Below, in pieces: positions 8,267-20,234 of a stretch of DNA of 64,000 nt. Source of the stretch: Paraburkholderia rhynchosiae (GTDB lineage Bacteria; Pseudomonadota; Gammaproteobacteria; Burkholderiales; Burkholderiaceae); the NCBI RefSeq assembly GCF_002879865.1, contig NZ_PNXY01000010.1, positions 62,001 to 126,000 on the forward strand, written 5' to 3'. The notes beneath the pieces were generated by a model, which searched no databases, was not told the DNA's origin, and saw only the letters and a list, made by a program, of their open reading frames with translations. Both the position numbers and the translations under genes were made by a program. Numbering within the stretch: the first letter of the stretch is position 1; the number at the start of each line of letters is the position of its first letter.

Positions 8267-10420
8267 TCAGGATTCGCATGCCACGAGCGCGTGCAATTCC
8301 TCGATGTTGAACGGCTTGGCCAGTATTGCGACGCCGAGCCGTCGCGCGCGCTCGAGTTCATCGGCATAGCCAGTCATCAAGGCGATTTTCTGCGAAGGCC
8401 ACGTACTGCGCACCCTTTCCGCAAGGTCGATGCCGTTAAGCTTGCCCGGCATCTGGATGTCGGAGAGCACGAGTTCGAAGCGCTCGCCGCCGGTGAGCAC
8501 GTCGAACGCCTGATCGGCGGTTGGCTCGTGCCGCACTTCGCAACCGAAGGTCTCCAGCACGGCCGCTACGCCCGCCGCCACATCCTCGTTGTCTTCCACC
8601 AGCAGCACCATGCCGGCGTGCCGCAGCGCGGGCTGCTCCGCCGCTTCGGCGCTGGCGGGGCGCGCCTGGCGATGTTCACGATAGCGCGGCAAGTAAAGCC
8701 GTACCGTTGTGCCGCTGCCGGGCACGCTGTCGATTTTCGCGGTGCCGCCGGCCTGTTCGCACATCGACAGAACCTGCGCGAGGCCGAGGCCCGCGCCCGA
8801 GCCGCTGAGCTTCGTAGTAAAGAGCGGTTCAAAGGCGCGCCGCGCGACCGTTTCGGGCATGCCTTCGCCGTCGTCGGAACACGCGATCAAGACGTATTCC
8901 CCGTCGGGCAGCAAGGTATCGCTGCTGACCAGCCGGTTGTTCTGACAACGGATCACGAACCGTCCGCCGCGCGGCATTGCATCCCGCGCATTGACCGCGA
9001 GGTTCATGACCGCGAGTTCGAGATCGGTTGGATCGGCGAGCACCTGCCAGACATCGTCGACGATGCTCAACGCCAGCTCGATGTGATCGCCGAGCGCGGC
9101 CTCGAGGAGCGGCGCCGCGCCGGGCATCCACTTCTTGAGGTCGATCGGCTCCTGTTTCAGCGGCTGTTTCTTTGCAACGCTCAGTAGCCGCCGCGTCAGC
9201 GATTCGGCCGTCGCGGTGGCGCGCTGCACCGCGTGCATTTCCTTCTCGAGGTTGTTGTAGCGCTTCACGCGCGCAAGCTCGATATTCGCGGAGACGACCA
9301 TCAGCAGATTGTTGAAATCGTGCGCTACATTGGCGACGAGATTGCCGAGCGCGCCCATGCGCTGCAATTGCCGGCTCGATGCTTCCGCCGAAAGCCGCAT
9401 CGCTACCTCGCCTTGCCAGCGCTCCCATGCAATGCGCTCGCCGTCGAGTTGACGCAGCGAGTAAAGCACCAGTATCCAGATCGCGACGCACGGCACCGCG
9501 GTTAGCGCGGCGATCACCATGAAGTGCCGGCGCCACGCGTCGACAATCGTGCCGGTCCCATAAGCGCCCGACACGTATACCGGATAATCGCCGACGCGGC
9601 GAAACGCAACCAGCCGTTCTCCACCGTCCACCGCCGATTTGATCCGCACGTGGCCCGACAACTGCTTGTCGCGCAACGCCGCGGCAAAGGCGTCCGGCAC
9701 AGCTGGCCTCGCTCCCGCGGGCCACGCTGGATAGCGCACCATCAGATTGCCGTCCTGGCGATACAGCGCCAACGCGAGCGAAGGGTCGCCGTTCGTCAGC
9801 TCACGATAAAAGCGTGAGAAGTACTCATTGCGCAACGCGACCGACACGGCGCCGAGGAACCGGCCGTCCACGTCCGAGCGCCCTAACGTCGTGTTGAAAA
9901 CGTCGGTTTGCGAGAGCGGGCCGAGCATCGGCAGCGAGAAATAAGGCTGTGGGCGCATTGCTCGCGCGGCAACGAAATCCTCGCGCTGACCGATCGACAG
10001 ACGGGGGCCGGGATAACTGCGGCTCGACACGAGCAGATCACCGTTCACGCCTAGCAGGTAGATGGACGCCACTTGCGGAAAGTCTCCGCCGATTTCACGC
10101 AGACGCTCGTGCAATTCGGCCTCACGCTCGCGAATTTGCGCGTCGCTCTGCGTACCGATCATCTCGACGATGCGTGAGGCCATCTGCTGATTCAGATCGA
10201 GCACCTTGACGGCCTGCTCTTCCGTCACGCGTACGAGCCGGTCGATCACGTCGTTTGAATCGGCAATGCGGCGCTGGTAATCGAAGTAGCCGTAACCCGC
10301 GAGACAGGCCAGTGGAAACAGAATGGACACGGCAAGAACGACGAGAAGCACACGCCGCGTCGCCGTAAAGTTGCGCGACGGCATAAGAAAATCGACTGCG
10401 ACTCGCTCCGCACGCTGCAC
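8267..10420 (-). CDS. Hybrid sensor histidine kinase with periplasmic sensor and C-terminal receiver
   Basis: 717 residues. TM1 (about 22-46) and TM2 (about 298-322) enclose a 250-residue periplasmic region that looks like a double-Cache sensor (SIYLLGVNGDLLVSSRS; SLALALYRQDGNLMVRYP). The kinase part follows: phospho-acceptor His367 in VANVAHDFNNLL, N-box NLAVNARDAM, G-boxes DDGEGM and GAGLGLAQ. A receiver with phospho-acceptor Asp654 in LVLSDIQMPG ends the protein. The HDFNNL H-box is the type seen in kinases with PAS or Cache inputs. The start is GTG at 10420 with GGAG 9 nt upstream; ATG at 10384 lacks an SD. It is divergent from the Rieske oxidoreductase. The ligand is unknown. Confidence 0.93.
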   Translation of the reverse strand: MQRAERVAVDFLMPSRNFTATRRVLLVVLAVSILFPLACLAGYGYFDYQRRIADSNDVIDRLVRVTEEQAVKVLDLNQQMASRIVEMIGTQSDAQIREREAELHERLREIGGDFPQVASIYLLGVNGDLLVSSRSYPGPRLSIGQREDFVAARAMRPQPYFSLPMLGPLSQTDVFNTTLGRSDVDGRFLGAVSVALRNEYFSRFYRELTNGDPSLALALYRQDGNLMVRYPAWPAGARPAVPDAFAAALRDKQLSGHVRIKSAVDGGERLVAFRRVGDYPVYVSGAYGTGTIVDAWRRHFMVIAALTAVPCVAIWILVLYSLRQLDGERIAWERWQGEVAMRLSAEASSRQLQRMGALGNLVANVAHDFNNLLMVVSANIELARVKRYNNLEKEMHAVQRATATAESLTRRLLSVAKKQPLKQEPIDLKKWMPGAAPLLEAALGDHIELALSIVDDVWQVLADPTDLELAVMNLAVNARDAMPRGGRFVIRCQNNRLVSSDTLLPDGEYVLIACSDDGEGMPETVARRAFEPLFTTKLSGSGAGLGLAQVLSMCEQAGGTAKIDSVPGSGTTVRLYLPRYREHRQARPASAEAAEQPALRHAGMVLLVEDNEDVAAGVAAVLETFGCEVRHEPTADQAFDVLTGGERFELVLSDIQMPGKLNGIDLAERVRSTWPSQKIALMTGYADELERARRLGVAILAKPFNIEELHALVACES

Positions 10421-10696
10421 GGCCTACGTCTCCATAGAAAGTCACGAGAGGTAAGGGGAATGGATCGCACGTATCGTGCCTCGCGTGTTCGTGCGCTATT
10501 TCTACTGGCAATCTACCGCACTTTCCGGCCATTCACATAGCGACGCGTGAAGAACCGGCCTTGTCTGGCCGGGTCTTTGCGGGCGCGGGCTGGGCACACC
10601 AATTGCTGGTCCCCTTTCATCCACTGACCTCTTTGACATGCTGCACTGCGCCGTCATTCGCCGCTCGCAGCCTGCGTCCACCCCTGAGGAAAGATC

Positions 10697-12265
10697 ATGC
10701 CCCCGACCGCGCGTCACGTCGCCCAGCTTTCACAACTGCGCGAGGACCGGGCGGTGCGTGTTGTCGTCGACGACGAGAAGATTCTGCTGGTCCGCGACGG
10801 CGACACCGTGCGCGCGTATTCCGCCGACTGTCCGCACGCGGGCGGTCCACTTGAGCAAGGCGCGCTGTGCCACGGCAGGATCATCTGCCCATGGCACAAA
10901 GGCACGTTCGACGTCTCCACCGGCAACGTGCTCGAACCGCCGCCGCTCGTGCCGCTTGAACGCTATACAGTGATCGTTGATGGCGACGACGTTATGGTGA
11001 CGCCCGACAAGCTGCCGGGCGAAACTGAGCCTGCCCGCACGCAGGAGCCGCACTTCGCGGTGATCGGCGCAGGCGCGGCAGGCGCCGCGGCTTGTGCGGC
11101 GCTGCGCGAATCCGGCTTCACGGGCCACATCACGCTGATCGGCGACGAACCGCACGCGCCCTACGACCGTACTTCGCTCAGCAAGTTTGTACCGTCCGCT
11201 GAAATGGCGCCTGCCGACGTGCCGCCGCTGCTGGCACCCGAGTGGTTCGAGCAGCATGGCGTGGAGCGGATCGTGGCGAAGGTCGCACGCCTCGATGTGC
11301 CGAAGCGCACGATCCATTTCGAAACCGGCGGCGAGCTGACTTACGACACCGCATTGCTCGCCACGGGCAGCGTGCCGAAAGTACCTCCTATTCCCGGCTG
11401 CGAACTCGGCGGCGTATATGTGCTGCGCCATCTCGACGACGCGGCCGCGATTGTCGACGCGCTTGGCGAAGAAGCAGCCGCTACTGAAGTGGCCATTCTC
11501 GGCAGCAGTTTCATCGGACTCGAGACCGCTGCCGCGCTGCGCAAACGCGGCGTGCAAGTCACCGTGATTTCGCCGGATAAAGTCCCATTCGCGAAGCAGT
11601 TCGGCGAGCGCGTGGGCGCGATGTTTCGCGAGCTGCATGAACGCAACGGCGTGAAATTCCACCTGCAAGCAAAGGTCGTTTCGCTCGAAGGCGAAGAAGG
11701 TAATGTGCACGAAGTGATGCTGGAAAGCGGCGAGCACATTGCCGCCGATGTCGTGCTGTTAGGCACAGGCGTTGCGCCTGCTACCGGTTTTGTCGAAGGA
11801 CTGCCGCTGCAAAAGGATGGTGGCGTGATCGTGAATGCAGGCATGCAGGCCGCGCCCGGTCTCTATGCCGCCGGCGATATCGCAGTATTTCCGTTATACG
11901 AGGACCAGGAACCGTTGCGCATCGAACATTGGCGTGTCGCGCAGCAACATGCGCGAATCGCGGCTGAAAACATGTGCGGCGCACGCAATCGCTATAGCGG
12001 TGTGCCGTTTTTCTGGACCTATCACTTCGGCAAGAACTTCGAATATCTCGGTCATGCGAGCGAGTGGGACGATCTGGTTGTCGATGGCGATCTCGATCGT
12101 CACGAGTTTGTTGCGTTGTATGTGAAGGACGACAAGGTTGTCGCTGTGCTTGCCTGCGAACGCGACGCGCAAACCGCGCACCTGATCGATGCAATGCGCC
12201 GCGGCCCCCTGTCGCCGGCCGAGGCATTGAAGATCGTCGCGAGAGAGTCGTGCGGGCTCGGCTGA
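10697..12265 (+). CDS. Rieske domain-FAD/NAD(P) oxidoreductase (AIF/ferredoxin-reductase-like)
   Basis: 522 residues. The N-terminal Rieske [2Fe-2S] domain has ligands in DCPHAGGPLEQG (Cys45, His47) and CPWHKGTF (Cys64, His67). Then comes a pyridine-nucleotide disulfide reductase core: FAD-binding VIGAGAAGAAACAALRES near 124, a second GxGxxG-like nucleotide site AILGSSFIGLETAAAL near 268, FAD-contact YAAGDIAVFP near 395, and a C-terminal reductase domain. This is the architecture of AIFL/Nfrl-type oxidoreductases, which move electrons from NAD(P)H to an acceptor. No dedicated oxygenase neighbours it, so the acceptor is unknown. GAGGAAAG lies before the ATG. Confidence 0.92.
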   Translation: MPPTARHVAQLSQLREDRAVRVVVDDEKILLVRDGDTVRAYSADCPHAGGPLEQGALCHGRIICPWHKGTFDVSTGNVLEPPPLVPLERYTVIVDGDDVMVTPDKLPGETEPARTQEPHFAVIGAGAAGAAACAALRESGFTGHITLIGDEPHAPYDRTSLSKFVPSAEMAPADVPPLLAPEWFEQHGVERIVAKVARLDVPKRTIHFETGGELTYDTALLATGSVPKVPPIPGCELGGVYVLRHLDDAAAIVDALGEEAAATEVAILGSSFIGLETAAALRKRGVQVTVISPDKVPFAKQFGERVGAMFRELHERNGVKFHLQAKVVSLEGEEGNVHEVMLESGEHIAADVVLLGTGVAPATGFVEGLPLQKDGGVIVNAGMQAAPGLYAAGDIAVFPLYEDQEPLRIEHWRVAQQHARIAAENMCGARNRYSGVPFFWTYHFGKNFEYLGHASEWDDLVVDGDLDRHEFVALYVKDDKVVAVLACERDAQTAHLIDAMRRGPLSPAEALKIVARESCGLG

Positions 12266-12391
12266 CCCAGGCTGACGGAAAACGATGGGACGTATCGTTC
12301 AACTCTACATGTCTATGTAAAAACCACCCCATGTGGGCCGCGTGAATCGCGCGCTTTTGGCATCACATTCATTCGCTCAAGGAGAAACGCC

Positions 12392-12562
12392 ATGCCAGAA
12401 CCCAAGGAACAACATCCGAACGCCGACAAGACCGAGAAGCAGATCGACAAGGAAGTTGAAGACACGTTTCCGGCGAGCGATCCGCCCTCCACCGGCGGCA
12501 CTACGAAGATCGTCACCGACGACGAAGAGACTTCATCAGATGACGGGGCCACCGGCAAATAA
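12392..12562 (+). CDS. Small acidic hydrophilic protein with DTFPASDPPS motif
   Basis: 56 residues, MPEPKEQHPNADKTEK and onward, highly charged, with the core EVEDTFPASDPPS followed by a Gly/Thr/Asp-rich acidic tail. The core motif recurs in small uncharacterised proteins of Burkholderia and alpha-proteobacteria (from memory). AAGGAG sits 8 nt before the ATG, and an intrinsic terminator follows at once, which makes a compact monocistronic gene. It is probably intrinsically disordered and cytoplasmic. A stress or desiccation role is plausible but unproven. Confidence 0.8.
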   Translation: MPEPKEQHPNADKTEKQIDKEVEDTFPASDPPSTGGTTKIVTDDEETSSDDGATGK

Positions 12563-12580
12563 GACCTGCCCATTATGAAC

Positions 12581-12615
12581 ACCGCCCGCACGCGCAAGCG
12601 TCGGGCGGTTTTTTT
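12581..12615. terminator. Intrinsic terminator, probably bidirectional
   Basis: ACCGCCCG and CGGGCGGT form an 8-bp stem with a 13-nt loop, followed by seven T on the plus strand. It ends the small acidic gene and lies 3 nt beyond the stop of the convergent AI-2E-type permease gene. Confidence 0.88.
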
Positions 12616-12617
12616 CG

Positions 12618-14684
12618 CTAGGCATTGACCACTGTGAGCGCTTCATCAGTTCTCTTGCTGCGCGGCATCCGGCAAGCGGCCAGCATCTCCTGCAACGAAG
12701 AGACATAGCACTCCGCGCCCATGGCGTTTTGCAGATCGACGCTCCACTTCTGAAGGTCTTCAGGCGTCCACAACCCGACCACAATCGACACGTTCGGCAA
12801 GCGCGCGCGAATGCGCCTGACCATATAGCGCAAATGCGAAGGAATTCCGTCGATCTGCAAATAGACGATGCAGACAATGCCCACGTCGTCGGCATCGAGT
12901 TGATCGATCGACGCGCGCGATGCCGCTTCGTGCGGCAGTGCGCGTGCCGCAAAGCCGTGCTTGCCGAGCAACTGCAACAGGATCGTCGTCGCAAGCGGAT
13001 CAAGCGGCCCGCGTCCGGGAATGCACAAGACTCGCTGACTGGCGGCGGCGTGCGTGGAGGTTTCGCGAGCACGCTGCACCGAGTTTTCCGCGGCGTTTTC
13101 AGCCATGTTTTCAGGGGTTTTCTCCACCTCTTCAACGGCGTTGCGTGAATCGCGGGTCGCAAACACAGCATGTGTTTCCGTCGATCTGGCCGGCGCATGG
13201 CTCGACGGCGCCACCGGCCCCACATCGCTGCTGTTGTCCTGCAGTACGCGCCGCGCCGGTTCCTCGTCCGGATAGGCGTCGAGGCCATCGACGAGATCGT
13301 TGGTCGTCGACTCGATGCGCGCAAGCTGCGCCGCGGTAACGCTGCCGCGGATGACATCGTTCGCGGCGAGTTGGAGGCCCTTGATCGTGACCTCGTCGTA
13401 GTAAGCCGATAGCGAACGTTCGCGCAACAGCAACTCGGCTTGCTCGATCGCTTCGTCCGGATCGCCGGCCAGCGCGCGCTGATAAAAGTTTTCGACCGGT
13501 GTAAGCGCGGGCTGGTCGCCCAACATCACGTCGAGAAATTCCAGACGTCTGATATGCCGGCCGAGCACCAGCAGGCAGAGCGTCAACGGCGTCGACAGGA
13601 TCAGGCCGATTGGCCCCCAGATCCAGCTCCAGAAGATCGCCGCGACCACCACGGAAAACGGCGAGAGTCCGGTACTGCGTCCATAAAGCAGCGGCTCCAC
13701 GACCTGGCCCACCAGCAACTCGACCGTGACGAAGAGCGCGATAGACCAGATCGCCATGCTCCAGCCGGGACTCACCGCGGCGGCAAGCGCGGTGGCAAGC
13801 GCGCCGGCGATCCAGATGCCGACATACGGCACGAGCCGCAGCAAGGCCGCGAGAATGCCCCACAGAATTGGGCTTGGCACGCCGATGAAAAAGAGCCCCG
13901 CGCCTATCGCGACACCGAGCCCCGCGTTCATCCCAAGCTGGGAAACGAAGTAGCGGCTCAGGCGCCGCGCCGCTTCATCGATTACCGTGGTCGTGCGATG
14001 CAGGTCGCGCGAGCCGAACAGGCGAATCGCGCGGTCGCGCAGATCGTCGCGTTGCAGCAGGATCACCACCATCACGACGAACACGATGAACGCCGTCTCC
14101 AACGGACTGATTGCCGGCGACAACACACGGCGCGCGAGCTCCAACGGAGTCGGCACCGGCTCACGCACTTCGACGGGCACGGCAGCGGGTGCACGACCGC
14201 CGCCAGGAGAGGACGCGTCATGCTGCGGCGCAGGTTGCGTCGGTTCGACGGTGGCGCGTTGCAGGGCCTGCCCCGCGGCTTTGGCGAAGCGGTCGAGCTT
14301 GCCCACGGTCAGCGTATGCGCGGCTTCCATCTTCCGCTCGATGGTCGCCTGATAGCGCGGCATGCCCGCAGCCAGGTCGCTCAACTGCATCGCGATCACC
14401 GCGCCGAGCACACCGATCACCGATACGGAAATCATCACCGCCGCGAAAACCGACGCGACATGGCCAAGCTTGAGGCGGCCCAGCGATTTCACGAGCGGCG
14501 CGACAAGAAAGCTCAGCAGGATCGCAAGCGTGATAGGAATCAGAACGGCCCGCGCAAAGTACAGGCACGTGACGAGACCGGCGCCGACGGCGAGCGCGAT
14601 CAGCGCATCGAGACCGAACGCGGCAGGCGGCGCATCGATGCGCGTGGGCGGCCTGCCGCTCGACGGTTCAGAATAGTCCTTCAT
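12618..14684 (-). CDS. AI-2E family (PerM-like) permease with soluble C-terminal domain
   Basis: 688 residues. Residues about 20-400 are the eight-helix AI-2E/PerM permease, with LAILLSFLVAPLVKSLGRLK at the N-terminal pair and GPIGLILSTPLTLCLLVLGRH ending the membrane part. A Pro/Ala-rich periplasmic or loop segment lies at about 145-185. The remaining 280 residues are soluble: a helical region, an acidic linker, then an alpha/beta domain (RVLCIPGRGPLDPLATTILL, DDVGIVCIVYLQ, VSIVVGLW) that resembles a B12-binding Rossmann fold without the DxHxxG histidine. Most family members stop near 350-400 residues. The substrate is unknown; autoinducer export is only one proposed role. Confidence 0.87.
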   Translation of the reverse strand: MKDYSEPSSGRPPTRIDAPPAAFGLDALIALAVGAGLVTCLYFARAVLIPITLAILLSFLVAPLVKSLGRLKLGHVASVFAAVMISVSVIGVLGAVIAMQLSDLAAGMPRYQATIERKMEAAHTLTVGKLDRFAKAAGQALQRATVEPTQPAPQHDASSPGGGRAPAAVPVEVREPVPTPLELARRVLSPAISPLETAFIVFVVMVVILLQRDDLRDRAIRLFGSRDLHRTTTVIDEAARRLSRYFVSQLGMNAGLGVAIGAGLFFIGVPSPILWGILAALLRLVPYVGIWIAGALATALAAAVSPGWSMAIWSIALFVTVELLVGQVVEPLLYGRSTGLSPFSVVVAAIFWSWIWGPIGLILSTPLTLCLLVLGRHIRRLEFLDVMLGDQPALTPVENFYQRALAGDPDEAIEQAELLLRERSLSAYYDEVTIKGLQLAANDVIRGSVTAAQLARIESTTNDLVDGLDAYPDEEPARRVLQDNSSDVGPVAPSSHAPARSTETHAVFATRDSRNAVEEVEKTPENMAENAAENSVQRARETSTHAAASQRVLCIPGRGPLDPLATTILLQLLGKHGFAARALPHEAASRASIDQLDADDVGIVCIVYLQIDGIPSHLRYMVRRIRARLPNVSIVVGLWTPEDLQKWSVDLQNAMGAECYVSSLQEMLAACRMPRSKRTDEALTVVNA

Positions 14685-14735
14685 CGCGCTGCGCGCTGCT
14701 CGTCGCTATTTATTGTCGTGCTCCCTGTCATACGC

Positions 14736-14915
14736 TTATTTTTTCGGTTCCTCAGCGATCGGCCCGCTCTCCACAGGCGGCGCTTCCTTTTCGATCTCAC
14801 TGCGCGCCTGGTCCCAATACTCATCGGGCGTGCCTTTGGGCTCGGGCGCGTGCTCCCACAGGTAGTAAGCGCGCATGCGAATCTGATCCTCCTGAGAGGT
14901 TTGCTCCTGTTCCAT
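14736..14915 (-). CDS. DUF2934-type small protein
   Basis: About 59 residues, MEQEQTSQEDQIRMRAYYLW and onward. The Ile-Arg-x-Arg-Ala-Tyr-x-Leu-Trp helix followed by PKGTPDEYWDQA is the DUF2934 signature; the tail is acidic. The start at 14915 follows GGGTGATC, which fits the anti-SD; ATG at 14927 (adding MGDQ) is an alternative. It lies 51 nt upstream of the AI-2E permease on the same strand and may be co-transcribed with it. The function is unknown. The family is common in soil proteobacteria, often near stress or glycogen genes, and glgX is next upstream. Confidence 0.8.
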   Translation of the reverse strand: MEQEQTSQEDQIRMRAYYLWEHAPEPKGTPDEYWDQARSEIEKEAPPVESGPIAEEPKK

Positions 14916-15023
14916 TTGATCACCCATGGTTAAGGTCTTGCGGATGCCGGCATGGCAAAGGCCACGCGCGTCGCCAAAGCGAATGCGCGCGGCCATCAGC
15001 GAAAGAGCAAGCCATATTCCTGC

Positions 15024-17240
<2,217 letters not shown>

Positions 17241-17439
17241 AGCGGTTCCTGTGAGGAGCAAGGGCGCTCACGCGCACTTCCAGTGTAGGCAATATGACTA
17301 GCGGGCTCGCTGCTGTAGCAATCAACGGACCCGAACTTCGCCACCGGGAGCCATGTACGCGGCACGGATTTTGCGGCAACGGGCTTGAAAGCTGGCCGGA
17401 TGCGCCGCGACCGGCGCTACATAACAAGGAGAAACCATC

Positions 17440-17841
17440 ATGCGAAGCACGCAAACCAGACCGCTGCTTGCGGCAGCACTGCTCGTCGGTACGTTCGTGT
17501 CGTACAGCAACGCTTATGCGCAAGGCGCCCCGCAGTCCATTACCGAACGGCGTACCGACGTAGTTCAGCTCGCGAGCGGTTATCGCGCGTCGAAGCTCGC
17601 CGGGGCCGACGTCTTCAACAAGAACAAGGACACCATTGGCACACTCGACGATCTGATCGTCTCGCCAAGCGGCGACCGCGGCACATACGCCATTCTGTCC
17701 GTGGGCGGTTTCCTCGGCATGGGCAAGCACCTCGTGGCGGTCCCCTTCAACGATCTGCAGATCACCAACCGCCGCGTGGTTCTGCCGGAAGCGACCAAGA
17801 AGTCGCTCGAAGCGCTGCCGGAATTCAAATACGCCGATTGA
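17440..17841 (+). CDS. Exported PRC-barrel domain protein
   Basis: 133 residues. A Sec signal peptide (MRSTQTRPLLAAALLVGTF, cleavage near AYAQG) precedes a PRC barrel: YRASKLAGADVFNKNKDTIG, LDDLIVSPSGDRGTYAILSV, HLVAVPFNDLQ. PRC barrels bind partners or RNA, and exported forms are linked to envelope stress in soil bacteria (family knowledge, not shown here). AAGGAG precedes the ATG. It stands alone between divergent glgX and the convergent pao operon. Confidence 0.9.
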   Translation: MRSTQTRPLLAAALLVGTFVSYSNAYAQGAPQSITERRTDVVQLASGYRASKLAGADVFNKNKDTIGTLDDLIVSPSGDRGTYAILSVGGFLGMGKHLVAVPFNDLQITNRRVVLPEATKKSLEALPEFKYAD

Positions 17842-17984
17842 TACGGTTCGTGGCGGTTCCCGGTTGGTCGCAGTGCGTTGTACAGGCCGCAAATGCATGA
17901 AGCGGAGCACGAGCAACATGCCCTGCTCCGCGTCTACCCGCTTCTGCCTGCTTCTATCCGCTCCTGCCTGCTTATCGACTTCAC

Positions 17985-20234
17985 TCACGCGAACAGCTTG
18001 TCCAGCGTAATCGGCAAGTCCCGCACGCGTTTGCCGGTTGCATGCCAGATCGCATTGCTCACCGCCGCCGCCACGCCAACCACGCCGATCTCGCCCACGC
18101 CCTTCGCGCCGAGCGGATTGACGATCTCGTCGTGCTCCTCGACGAACAGCACGTCGATGTCATGAATGTCCGCGTTGACCGCAATGTGATATTCGGCGAG
18201 GTTGTGATTCATCTGGCGCCCAATGTCGTGATCGAACTGTCCCTCCTCGTGCAGCGCCATGCTGATGCCCCACACCACGCCGCCTGCGACCTGACTCGCC
18301 GCCGTCTTCGGATTGACGATGCGCCCCGCCGCGACCGCGCTTACCACGCGTGTCACGCGCACAGTGCCGAGTGCTTCGTCCACACGCGCTTCGACAAAAA
18401 TCGCCGAATGCGTGCCCATTGAATACGCCTGCTGCTTTTCGTGCGGCTTCACGCTCGCCTGTTCTTCAAGCGCTTCGAGGCCGGCGCGTTCCAGCAGCGT
18501 GTCGATTGCGATGGTGGCGTCGGTTCCTGAACCGCACGCCAGTTGCTTACCCATGCGCTTGATATCTTCACGCCCGACGCCGGCGAAACGCGCACCGCCA
18601 TATTGCCGCGCGAGTTCGACGAGCCGGATGTGCAACCGCCTGCACGCGACATCGACCGCGCTGCCCACGGACGACACCGTCCACGAGCCGCCTTCAATCG
18701 GCGCCTTCGGCATGCGCGTGTCACCGAGTTCGAACACGATGTCGTGCAGCGGCACGCCGAGTGCGTCCGCCGCGATCTGCGTCATCGCGGTGTAAGTGCC
18801 GGTGCCGATATCGGCGGTCGAACTCGACACGGTCACGAGCCCATCGCGCGTAAGCACGGCGCGCGCCGACGCTTCATTCTGCATGGCGTCCCACGCGCCA
18901 GTCGCCATGCCCCAGCCAATCAACTCATTGCCCTCGCGCCGCGCGCGCGGTGCGAGCGGCCGCTTGTCCCAACCGAAACGCGTCGCGCCTTCGCGATAGC
19001 ATTCGCGCAGTGCCTTGCTTGAGAACGGCAGATTCTTGTTGGCGTCGCGTTCGGCGTAATTGATGAGGCGCAGCTCGAGCGGGTCCATCCGCAATGCTTC
19101 GGCTAGTTCGTCCATGGCCACTTCGAGCGGGAAAAGGCCTTGAGCAGCGCCCGGCGCACGCATGTCGGCGGGCGTCGGCACATCCAGTCTGACGACCTTG
19201 TAGCCGAGCGTGACGTTCTCGCATCGATACAGCTGACCGGCCCAGTTGACGACCACGTCGCAGTAGTCTTCGTATTGCGAGGTCTCCGAGACCGCTTCAT
19301 GAATCACGGCCTGCAACCTGCCGTCGGCAGCGGCGCCGAGCGCGACGCGCTGAATGGTTTGCGGCCGATGCGCGAACGTGAACATCTGCTGACGGGTCAA
19401 CGTCACGCGCACTGGCCGCTTCAGTTCGAGCGCCGCCATTACCGCAAGCGCGAGGTGATACTGCGGCCTCAACCCCGAACCGAACGCACCGCCGACGAAC
19501 GGCGAAACCACCTGCACCTGATCGTCCTTCAAGCCGAACACGGCCGTCAGATACGACTTGGTGTTGACGACGCCCTGGGTTTTTTCATAGACGGTCAAGT
19601 GCCCATGCTCGCCGGGCACGACCGTGCAACCATGCATCTCCATCGGATTGTGATATTCGGCCGGTGTGCTGTAGAACGCATCCACCCGAGCCGCGGCGCT
19701 TGCCAATGCGGCATCGGCGTCGCCGCGCGGCGCAGGCGGCGGATCGAAACCGCCTTTTTCCGTCGACGGCGGCTCCGCGCTCATCAGCACTTCGCCCATA
19801 TCCGTTCGATGCGGCGCGGATTCATAGCGCACGTCCACGAGCGAGGCCGCATGCCGCGCCAGTTCCAGCGACTCGGCCAGCACGAGCGCAACCGGCTGAC
19901 CGCTGTACCACACGCGATCGTCCCACAGCGGCCTGAGCGGGCTGCCGCCGGGCGCGACCATGTCCTTGTAGGGCTTGTCCTCGCGAGGCAACTCGGGGCG
20001 GTTCTGGTAGGTCAGCACGTGCAACACGCCGGGCAACGCAAGCGCAGCGGACGAGTCGATCGACACGATGCGCCCCGCCGCGACCGTGCTGGATACGACG
20101 AAGCCATACGTGAGTCCGGTGGCGGAGAAGTCGGCCGCATACTGCGCGGCCCCGGTCACTTTCAGTTTGCCGTCGACGCGCTTGTGCGGCACGCCGGTAG
20201 CGCTCAGCGCGGGCAAAGTCTCAGTGCGGTTCAT
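17985..20234 (-). CDS. paoC: Aldehyde/xanthine dehydrogenase family molybdopterin subunit (PaoC-like)
   Basis: 749-residue Mo-cofactor subunit that would oxidise aldehydes. It begins TGVPHKRVDGKLKVTGAAQY and contains FVGGAFGSGLRPQYHLALA, PADMRAPGAAQGLFPLEVAM and the catalytic-glutamate motif GAKGVGEIGVVG near residue 705. It resembles E. coli PaoC (YagR) more than xanthine dehydrogenase. GAGGAGT precedes the ATG, inside the paoB 3' end; the two overlap by 4 nt (ATGA). It is last in a three-gene operon with the FAD and 2Fe-2S subunits. The PaoD/XdhC-type cofactor-insertion chaperone usual after PaoC is not found here. Confidence 0.92.
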   Translation of the reverse strand: MNRTETLPALSATGVPHKRVDGKLKVTGAAQYAADFSATGLTYGFVVSSTVAAGRIVSIDSSAALALPGVLHVLTYQNRPELPREDKPYKDMVAPGGSPLRPLWDDRVWYSGQPVALVLAESLELARHAASLVDVRYESAPHRTDMGEVLMSAEPPSTEKGGFDPPPAPRGDADAALASAAARVDAFYSTPAEYHNPMEMHGCTVVPGEHGHLTVYEKTQGVVNTKSYLTAVFGLKDDQVQVVSPFVGGAFGSGLRPQYHLALAVMAALELKRPVRVTLTRQQMFTFAHRPQTIQRVALGAAADGRLQAVIHEAVSETSQYEDYCDVVVNWAGQLYRCENVTLGYKVVRLDVPTPADMRAPGAAQGLFPLEVAMDELAEALRMDPLELRLINYAERDANKNLPFSSKALRECYREGATRFGWDKRPLAPRARREGNELIGWGMATGAWDAMQNEASARAVLTRDGLVTVSSSTADIGTGTYTAMTQIAADALGVPLHDIVFELGDTRMPKAPIEGGSWTVSSVGSAVDVACRRLHIRLVELARQYGGARFAGVGREDIKRMGKQLACGSGTDATIAIDTLLERAGLEALEEQASVKPHEKQQAYSMGTHSAIFVEARVDEALGTVRVTRVVSAVAAGRIVNPKTAASQVAGGVVWGISMALHEEGQFDHDIGRQMNHNLAEYHIAVNADIHDIDVLFVEEHDEIVNPLGAKGVGEIGVVGVAAAVSNAIWHATGKRVRDLPITLDKLFA

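Noticed and set aside
13440..14933. 497-codon plus-strand frame
   Set aside because: Shadow of the AI-2E permease; Arg/His-rich with no domain.
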